A stretch of 10,786 nucleotides of DNA from CAWINH01 sp963837425. Its GTDB lineage: Bacteria; Chloroflexota; Limnocylindria; QHBO01. This document shows positions 6,212 through 10,786 of this stretch, in pieces. A program made the position numbers and the translations under genes. The stretch is taken from contig CAWINH010000019.1 of assembly GCA_963837425.1 (NCBI GenBank), forward strand, positions 1 to 10,786. The letters run 5' to 3'. The notes under the pieces were generated by a model that was not told the DNA's origin, searched no databases, and was given only the letters and a program-made list of their open reading frames with translations. Position 1 is the stretch's first letter, and every line of letters starts with the position of its first letter.

Positions 6212-7060
6212 CTACTCCCGGACGTCCGACCTGGCGAGGATCCACGCGCAGGCGGCCCACGCCAGGACTGCCCAACCGACGCCGATGAAGATCGCGACGA
6301 GCGCCGGCATGGAGGCCCCGACCGTCGGGTCCTCGGCGCGCTGGAAAAGCAGCTGGAGGTTGGCGACCGGCGGGACCCAGCGGATCGGCGATCCCTCGCC
6401 CACCCGCTGGACGATGAGTCCAACCACGGCTCCCTCCACGAACGCGTAGGCGATGGTCAGGACCAGGGCGATCGCGGCGTTCCGGATGACGAGCGCGAAC
6501 AGGGTAGTCAGCCCGATGAGGAAGAGCGAGGCAAGGAGGCTCGCCCCAACCACCCCCAGCAGCCGTCCGATGTCCGGTTCCGCTACGGTCGGGAGATCGG
6601 TGCCGGCCAGGACGGCGACCGCGGGCAGGACCACGCCGAGAGCGACCATCAACACGATCAAGAGGACGGCCGCGACTGCGATCCCAACCAGCCTGACGAG
6701 CACGAAGCCGGCGCGGTCGGCGTGCGCCACCAGGCTGGTGCGGATCGTGCCGTAGGCGAAGTCCGCGCCGGTGACCGCCGCCGCCAGGTAGGCGATCAGC
6801 GCGAGCGCGAGGATCTGCCCGTTCTGGACGACGGTACCGATGCTCTGCGGGAAAGCGTATATCAAGCGCAACTGCTGCCGTTGCCGGATCTCCGCCAGCA
6901 CGTCGGGCGGAATGTCGCCGGGCGGGATCGGAATATGGCCCGTGTTGGCCAGGCCCGAGAAGTAGGTCGGGATCGAGAGCGCGACGACCGCGAGGGCCAC
7001 GATCCACAGGTCGCGCCGCTTGCGGAGGCGCAGCCACTCAGCGCGAAGCAGCCCGCTCAT
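6212..7060 (-). CDS. ABC-2 type transporter permease
   Basis: The 282-residue integral membrane protein has the layout of an ABC-2 permease: an N-terminal 'LLRAEWLRLRKRRDLWIVAL' segment entering helix 1 (about 18-35), a long external loop (36-75), then about five helices near 82-100, 122-150, 165-190, 195-220 and 250-275. 'ADFAYGTIRTSLVAHADRAGFVLVRLVG' (about 99-126) is the amphipathic coupling region typical of the family. It pairs with the ATPase immediately upstream, whose stop overlaps this ATG as ATGA. Substrate is unknown; the ATPase type suggests peptide antibiotics, lantibiotics or lipids. The functional unit would be two ATPases and two permeases in the cytoplasmic membrane. Confidence 0.88.
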   Translation of the reverse strand: MSGLLRAEWLRLRKRRDLWIVALAVVALSIPTYFSGLANTGHIPIPPGDIPPDVLAEIRQRQQLRLIYAFPQSIGTVVQNGQILALALIAYLAAAVTGADFAYGTIRTSLVAHADRAGFVLVRLVGIAVAAVLLIVLMVALGVVLPAVAVLAGTDLPTVAEPDIGRLLGVVGASLLASLFLIGLTTLFALVIRNAAIALVLTIAYAFVEGAVVGLIVQRVGEGSPIRWVPPVANLQLLFQRAEDPTVGASMPALVAIFIGVGWAVLAWAACAWILARSDVRE

Positions 7061-8013
7061 GCGGCTGGCTCCGCAGCGTGCTCCCCGGTCAGCTCCATGT
7101 AGAGCTGCTCGAGCGACGGCCGCCGAACGGCCACCTCGGCCGGGTAGATGCCGGCCTCGGCGAGAACGCGGATGATGCGGCTCCCGTCCGTCTCGCCGGG
7201 GACGGTTGCGGTCGTCTCGCCGTCAGGCTGCGCCGGTGAACCGCCCGCTGTGAGGGCTCCGAGGGCTGCGTCCCGCTCGCCGGGGAGGCTGAAGCGCAGC
7301 CAGAGGTGCTGGCGAGTGGCGAACAGGTCAGCGGTGGGGCCGGCGGTCACGAGTCGTCCGCGATCGATGACCGCGACCTCGGTGCACAGCTGCTCCGCCT
7401 CGGCCAGGAGGTGGGTCGACAGGAAGACGGTCGAGCCGGCGCGCGCCAAATCGGCGATCAGCTGCCGCACCTCGATCATGCCCTGGGGATCGAGGCCCGT
7501 GGTCGGTTCGTCGAGGATGACCAGCGGCGGATCACCGAGCAGCGCCAGCGCGATGCCCAGGCGCTGCCGCATCCCGGTCGAGAAGCCGCCGACATTGCGA
7601 CTCGCGACGTCGAGGAGATCCGTGCGGCGCAGCGCGGCGTCGGCCAGCTCCGCGGCGCTCGCGCCGCTCATCCCGCGAGCGGCCGCGAACAGGTGGAGGT
7701 TGTCGCGGGCCGACAGGTAGGGGTAGAAGGCGGGGCGCTCCACGAGGGCGCCGATGCGGTCGACCACGTCGCTCGACGTCGCCACCGACTGCCCGAGGAG
7801 CAAGGCCTCGCCGCGGGTCGGGCGCAGGAGGCCAACGAGGATCCGGATCGTGGTCGTCTTGCCCGCCCCGTTAGGCCCCAGGTAGCCGAACACCGAGCCC
7901 GCCGGGACGCGCAGGGACAGGTCCTGCAGGGCGGCCACGCTCCCGAAGGTCTTGGTCAGGCCGCGCGTCTCGATGACCGGCCCGCGAGCCCGCGTCTCGC
8001 CGCCCGTGCCCAT
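7057..8013 (-). CDS. ABC transporter ATP-binding protein, BcrA-like
   Basis: The 318-residue ATPase has a complete nucleotide-binding domain: Walker A 'GPNGAGKT' (46-53), signature segment 'FSTGMRQR' (144-151), Walker B 'LVILDEP' (164-170), D-loop 'GLDP' (173-176) and switch His201. The Q-loop position is occupied by Glu92 in 'IGALVERPAFYPYLSARDNL', characteristic of the bacitracin/lantibiotic-protection (BcrA) branch of drug-export ATPases. A C-terminal accessory domain (about 235-318) ends with 'PSLEQLYMELTG', also usual in this branch. ATG 8013 has GGAGG about 8 nt upstream; the longer frame to 8193 overlaps the preceding gene and is rejected. The stop overlaps the permease start by 4 nt. 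The gene lies 83 bp after the sigma C partner. Confidence 0.92.
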   Translation of the reverse strand: MGTGGETRARGPVIETRGLTKTFGSVAALQDLSLRVPAGSVFGYLGPNGAGKTTTIRILVGLLRPTRGEALLLGQSVATSSDVVDRIGALVERPAFYPYLSARDNLHLFAAARGMSGASAAELADAALRRTDLLDVASRNVGGFSTGMRQRLGIALALLGDPPLVILDEPTTGLDPQGMIEVRQLIADLARAGSTVFLSTHLLAEAEQLCTEVAVIDRGRLVTAGPTADLFATRQHLWLRFSLPGERDAALGALTAGGSPAQPDGETTATVPGETDGSRIIRVLAEAGIYPAEVAVRRPSLEQLYMELTGEHAAEPAA

Positions 8014-8056
8014 CCGTCTCCCTCCGCTTTGCGGCGATCGCGTCCGGTGAGAATCC

Positions 8057-8071
8057 GCGAGCTGCGCTCGC
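8057..8071. other. GC-rich hairpin between the sigma C partner and the ABC operon
   Basis: GCGAGC (8057-8062) and GCTCGC (8066-8071) make a perfect 6-bp stem with a 3-nt loop in the 83-bp gap. No T-run follows it leftward, so termination is doubtful. On the minus strand a CATACT hexamer (8086-8081) lies just upstream, identical to the predicted -10 of the sigma A operon, but I find no good -35 at the right distance. The gap may hold the ABC operon promoter. Confidence 0.3.
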
Positions 8072-8096
8072 CGCAGGCAGAGTATGTCCGATGCGA

Positions 8097-9164
8097 TCAG
8101 GGAACGGTGAAGCGGAAGACCCAGGGCCCGTCGACGGCACGAGGTTCGCCGGAGCCATCGAACCCGTTGAGGCAGGTGACCGTCAGCGTCCACGGTCCCG
8201 AGGGCGAACTCGTCCCGGCGAACGTCTGGCGCACCTCCACGTCGCCGAACTCAGACCGAGTGATCAGATCCTCGATCTCGGACTTCGGCTGTCCGGTCCA
8301 TTCCGGCGGCAGTGGGGCCCACATCAGGTCCTGCACTGGCCCGTGCGCCTGCTGCAGGGTGCCCTCCATCTGCCAGCGCGTCCATTGCTGGTCACGAACC
8401 GCTCCGAGGTCGAGGCTGAGGAGGATCCGGTCCGCCGTATCGGTGATCTTGACCTGCTCAAGGGTGATCGGGACGCCTGCGGCCGTGACCGTCGCCATCG
8501 GCTTCACGACGGTGGCCGGATGAAGCGGCAGCGTGAAGTGGAAGACCCACGGCCCCTGGGGCGCCGGGATGTTCTTTTCGGTGACCGGCATGAGCTCAGG
8601 GATCGTCGCGGTCAGCTCGACGGTCGCGCCGACACCCGGCGGTACCTGGTAGCTGCTGATCGTTGCCGCCGAGTTCTCCAGTTTCGCGCCGATGTCGCCT
8701 CCAGCGATATCCAGGTAGGAACGACCCTGCGCGTCCATCACGTCGCCGCGAGGGACGGCGTTGGAGGATCCATCGGGCCCGTCCACGAGAAAGGCCAGCA
8801 CAAGCTGGTTGGGATCGACGTAACCGCGTGCCAAGGTGACCGTATAGCCGCCAATCCTTTGGCTCAGATTCAAAGGCTCCGCGTTCTCGTAGGCGACGCG
8901 CCAACCGGGCATCTGCGCGGCCGCCTGCTGCAGCAAGGTCAGGGCCGATGCGGCGCCCAGCAGGAGCAGGGTGCCGATGATGGCCAGCGCCAGCTTCGGC
9001 AGTCGCCAGGCGGTGCGGCGACGGACCACGGCCGGCGCGCGGACGATGGCGGCCGCCACCGCCCGATCCATGCGGTCGGCGGCCCCGGGCGCAGGGTCCC
9101 AGCCGAGCGCCTGCCGCAGCTCGGCCTCGAGGGCCGTGAGCTCGAACCATTCAGCGCTCTGCAC
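8097..9164 (-). CDS. Membrane-anchored DUF4179-like partner (putative anti-sigma) of ECF sigma factor C
   Basis: The 355-residue protein has a cytoplasmic N-terminus (1-54) with an acidic helix early on and 'AADRMDRAVAAAIVRAP' later, one helix at about 55-78 and a large external part. The external segment 'IGGYTVTLARGYVDPNQLVLAFLVDG' (104-129) matches the DUF4179 style found in sigma-regulating proteins of gram-positive bacteria. A second beta domain (about 222-355) follows. Both appear to end in the same motif, GPWVFHF (204-210) and GPWVFRF (346-352), suggesting duplicated immunoglobulin-like modules. The start is GTG 9164, overlapping the sigma C gene by 14 nt, with a perfect AAGGAGG 6 nt upstream. 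No zinc-finger anti-sigma motif is seen. It probably holds sigma C at the membrane and responds to an external cue. Confidence 0.84.
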   Translation of the reverse strand: MQSAEWFELTALEAELRQALGWDPAPGAADRMDRAVAAAIVRAPAVVRRRTAWRLPKLALAIIGTLLLLGAASALTLLQQAAAQMPGWRVAYENAEPLNLSQRIGGYTVTLARGYVDPNQLVLAFLVDGPDGSSNAVPRGDVMDAQGRSYLDIAGGDIGAKLENSAATISSYQVPPGVGATVELTATIPELMPVTEKNIPAPQGPWVFHFTLPLHPATVVKPMATVTAAGVPITLEQVKITDTADRILLSLDLGAVRDQQWTRWQMEGTLQQAHGPVQDLMWAPLPPEWTGQPKSEIEDLITRSEFGDVEVRQTFAGTSSPSGPWTLTVTCLNGFDGSGEPRAVDGPWVFRFTVP

Positions 9165-9738
9165 GATGAGCCTCCTTCAACGCGCCCAGACCGCGACTGA
9201 TCAGCTTCTGGGTCGCCGCCTCCGACTTGCCGAGCACCGCGCTAATCTCGCGGGCGGTCAGCCCGGCGCCGTACCGAAGGGCGATCGCGTCCCGGGTGGT
9301 CTCCGGGAGGCCGCGCACCAGTCGCTGAAGGTCGGCCAGTTGCTCGCCGATCATGAGATCCTCATCGAGGGGCGGGTCGGCCGCCGCGAGGCCGCGGGCC
9401 GCCGGATCGTCCCAAGAGAGCGATGGCCGCCGGTGCCGCGAGGCGTCGATCGCCGCATTGCGCGCGATCCGCAGAAGCCAGCCGACGGGCGATCCCGAGC
9501 CGCGGTAGCTGCCGAGCGAGCGCAGGGCGCGCTCGAACGTGGCGGCAGCCAGGTCGGCGGCCTCGTCATCGGTCCCGACCAGGCTGCGGAGGTAGCGGTA
9601 GACCGGAAGCCGGTAGGCGCGATACACCTCGGCAAACGCCGCCGGTCGCGCAACCGCCGCGGCGATCAGGTCCGAGTCGCCGTGCGACGCCGCGGATCTG
9701 GCCTCGATCACATCGGCCGCCAGGTCGGCAGTCTCCAT
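9151..9738 (-). CDS. ECF-family RNA polymerase sigma factor (C)
   Basis: The 195-residue protein shows region 2 at about 33-102: 'AFAEVYRAYRLPVYRYLRSLVG', then 'DDEAADLAAATFERALRSLGSY', then 'PVGWLLRIARNAAIDASRH'. A Pro/Asp-rich linker follows, then region 4 at about 138-190: 'LVRGLPETTRDAIALRYGAGLTAREISAVLG' and the recognition helix 'SEAATQKLISRGLGALKEA'. ATG 9738 was chosen because it leaves a normal-length N-terminus; the longer frame to 9849 overlaps the small gene upstream. Its ribosome site is weak. The two-residue divergence of region 4 motifs from sigma A and B shows that the three factors are distinct paralogues, not recent copies. Its 3' end overlaps its membrane partner. Confidence 0.88.
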   Translation of the reverse strand: METADLAADVIEARSAASHGDSDLIAAAVARPAAFAEVYRAYRLPVYRYLRSLVGTDDEAADLAAATFERALRSLGSYRGSGSPVGWLLRIARNAAIDASRHRRPSLSWDDPAARGLAAADPPLDEDLMIGEQLADLQRLVRGLPETTRDAIALRYGAGLTAREISAVLGKSEAATQKLISRGLGALKEAHRAER

Positions 9739-9779
9739 GCCCAGTAGACGGCCAGAGACGGCTTTCCGGACATTTCGAC

Positions 9780-9793
9780 CGCGCGGGAGCGCG
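9780..9793. other. Small GC hairpin just after the two-helix protein gene
   Basis: CGCGC (9780-9784) and GCGCG (9789-9793) with a 4-nt loop lie directly after the TAG of the small membrane protein. The stem is short and no T-run follows, so this is at best a weak pause or stop site between it and sigma C. Confidence 0.2.
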
Positions 9794-10030
9794 CTACGGA
9801 CGGCTGGCGATGAGCCGGCCTGCCCGCAGCGCCACGAGCGCCAGGCCAATGAGCAAGGTCGCTGGCAGCACCCACGAGTCGAGCGGCCCGCAGCAAACGA
9901 TCAGCCGCGGGTCCCGGGCGCACGCCGCCGTCTCCTCCGCGTACCGCACCTGCCACGCGAGCGCGACCAGCACGCTGGCAACCTCCGCGGCCCACAGCAG
10001 CCACGCTCCGCTTCGAAACCGGATGTCCAG
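9794..10030 (-). CDS. Small two-helix membrane protein with probable CTG start
   Basis: This 78-codon frame lacks an ATG, GTG or TTG before its first helix. It begins right after a TAG (10033-10031) with CTG at 10030, preceded by GAGGAGG with about 5 nt spacing. G or C occupies about 88% of third positions, as in a true gene of this genome. The product has a basic start, a helix at about 9-27, a short loop with Cys37, Cys46 and Cys47, a second helix at about 53-68 and a basic end (Arg69, Arg72). I do not recognise the family. The next start in the frame, a GTG at codon 20, would destroy helix 1. The gene follows the coding remnant at 10031-10318 without a gap, so the two were probably translated together. 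It precedes sigma C by 55 bp. Confidence 0.62.
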   Translation of the reverse strand: MDIRFRSGAWLLWAAEVASVLVALAWQVRYAEETAACARDPRLIVCCGPLDSWVLPATLLIGLALVALRAGRLIASRP

Positions 10031-10318
10031 CTAATCCTCCTCGCAGGTCGCGGGCGCCGGGTCATCGGCACAGACGGTGAACACGACGTCGATGCCATCG
10101 CCGACCCGCTCGGTCCCGCCGCTGAGACGATAGTGCAGCCTTACGGACGTGAGCTGGTAGCGCCCCGGCTGGTGCGCGACGAACTCGGCGACGATGCCGA
10201 TCGTGGCGGAAGGGCCAACAGTCGCCGTCGGGTTCGAGAAGGTGGCGCCCGGGAGCGGCCGCAGATCCGAGCCGATCAGGTGGGTCCCATCCGGCTCGTC
10301 AACCGGCGGGGCGGACGG
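10031..10318 (-). pseudogene. Coding remnant of an exported beta-domain protein, 5' end lost or disrupted
   Basis: A 95-codon open frame ends with TAG at 10033-10031 and is bounded upstream by an in-frame TAG at 10321-10319. It has no usable ATG, GTG or TTG before its last 20 codons. Yet G or C fills 82 of 95 third positions, and the translation reads like an external immunoglobulin-like domain ('TATVGPSATIGIVAEFVAH', 'RYQLTSVRLHYRLSGG', 'GIDVVFTVCADDPAP'), with two cysteines near the end. Upstream, 10322-10417 gives no signal peptide in any frame; GTG 10405 shares the frame but meets the TAG after 28 codons, and ATG 10421, overlapping the previous stop as ATGA, is in another frame and ends after 17. 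Most likely the 5' end was deleted, frameshifted or hit by a nonsense mutation; assembly error is also possible. Confidence 0.5.
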
Positions 10319-10417
10319 CTATCCGTGGCCCCGAGCCGCGCAAGGGTGGGACGTCCGGAGGTACGCGTCAAGAGGCGACCAGACAATGGCAGATGTCAGA
10401 CGCACCGCCGCGCCAGC

Positions 10418-10786
10418 TCATGCCGGTCGCCGGCGACGCACGACGAATGCCGCACCTCCAAGCGCCAGCAGGCCGATGCCAACCGTCGCGATTCCCTCGC
10501 GGACCGTCACCGCGCCGTAGCGCGAGCCGGGGATGACGAGCGTCACGTCGTAGCCGAGGACACGACCGGCGACCATGTCCTCGTCAGAGGCGAAGCTACG
10601 CCCCTGCTCGTCGATCACCACGATGTTGATGCCCTGCTCGTACGCTTCCTCGAACGTGTAGACCGTCCCGTCCGGCGTCTCGAGCCCGGAACCGATGAGC
10701 AGCGCACCGGCGGGCATCGTGCCCGCCGGATCCGCGCCGGTGAGACGAAGGACCTGCGCCTCGTTCCGCAGCACACGGTCCTGCGC
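10418..10786 (-). CDS. C-terminal part of a membrane-anchored protein (runs off the window)
   Basis: The frame is open from the right edge to TGA at 10420-10418, giving at least 122 residues; the true start lies outside. A GTG at 10774 exists but need not be the start. The visible part has an external-looking alpha/beta stretch ('GALLIGSGLETPDGTVYTFEEAYEQGINIVVIDEQG') and a C-terminal hydrophobic helix ('GIATVGIGLLALGGAAFVV') ending in four arginines, a stop-transfer anchor with a short cytoplasmic tail. No LPxTG or other sorting motif is seen. I do not recognise the family; the conserved 'MVAGRVLGYDVTLVIPG' piece faintly recalls the tail of signal-peptidase-like proteins but lacks their catalytic motifs here. 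Confidence 0.6.
   Translation of the reverse strand, partial: AQDRVLRNEAQVLRLTGADPAGTMPAGALLIGSGLETPDGTVYTFEEAYEQGINIVVIDEQGRSFASDEDMVAGRVLGYDVTLVIPGSRYGAVTVREGIATVGIGLLALGGAAFVVRRRRPA

Noticed and set aside
5823..7037. Leftward 404-codon open frame overlapping the permease and sigma B
   Set aside because: It is an out-of-frame shadow on the same strand; composition is Arg/Gly/Pro-rich and it conflicts with two well-supported genes.
5930..7102. Rightward 390-codon open frame rich in Arg, Asp and Gln
   Set aside because: It lies antisense to the ABC permease and sigma B; the translation is low-complexity charged sequence with no domain, as expected for a shadow frame in GC-rich DNA.
7306..9200. 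Two long rightward open frames (7306-8523 and 8091-9200)
   Set aside because: Both are antisense shadows of the ABC ATPase and the sigma C partner; they are Arg/Gly/Gln-rich and carry no recognisable motif or ribosome site.

Overview
The window is GC-rich DNA from a bacterial chromosome. Genes are tightly packed and joined by ATGA or GTGA-type stop/start overlaps, and GTG starts are common. Protein style points to a high-GC, gram-positive-like or Chloroflexota organism: secreted domains on single membrane anchors, many ECF sigma factors, and a 604-residue membrane protein whose C-terminal region looks like proteins I associate with soil or freshwater Chloroflexota (Limnocylindria-like). This assignment is inference; an actinobacterium is the main alternative. 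No rRNA, tRNA, CRISPR array, transposase or phage gene is visible.

Nearly everything reads leftward (minus strand). From the right edge: (i) the C-terminal part of a membrane-anchored protein (10418-10786); (ii) a coding remnant with no start codon (10031-10318), followed immediately by a small two-helix membrane protein that seems to start with CTG (9794-10030); (iii) ECF sigma factor C with its anchored partner, DUF4179-like (8097-9738); (iv) a BcrA-like ABC ATPase and its ABC-2 permease (6212-8013); (v) ECF sigma factor B with a large anchored partner (3857-6132); (vi) a DinB/ClbS-like four-helix protein (3260-3724); (vii) a promoter with two matching 18-bp inverted repeats (3117-3170) ahead of ECF sigma factor A and its anchored partner (1812-2985). 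At the left end a rightward secreted, C-terminally anchored protein (1201-1782) diverges from a leftward nine-helix membrane protein (35-1171).

The dominant theme is three ECF sigma/anchored-partner pairs in under 8 kb on one strand. Each partner overlaps the 3' end of its sigma gene by 11, 4 or 14 nt. All partners share one architecture: a short cytoplasmic N-terminus, one transmembrane helix and an external domain. None shows the zinc-finger anti-sigma motif, and the three external domains are unrelated to each other. The likely role is sensing the envelope or exterior and releasing a sigma factor. The ABC transporter between pairs B and C resembles peptide-antibiotic or lantibiotic protection exporters and may be a target or partner of these circuits. 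The most distinctive regulatory signal is the promoter of pair A: the arms of one inverted repeat flank exactly the TTGACA -35 hexamer, and a second copy covers the predicted transcription start.
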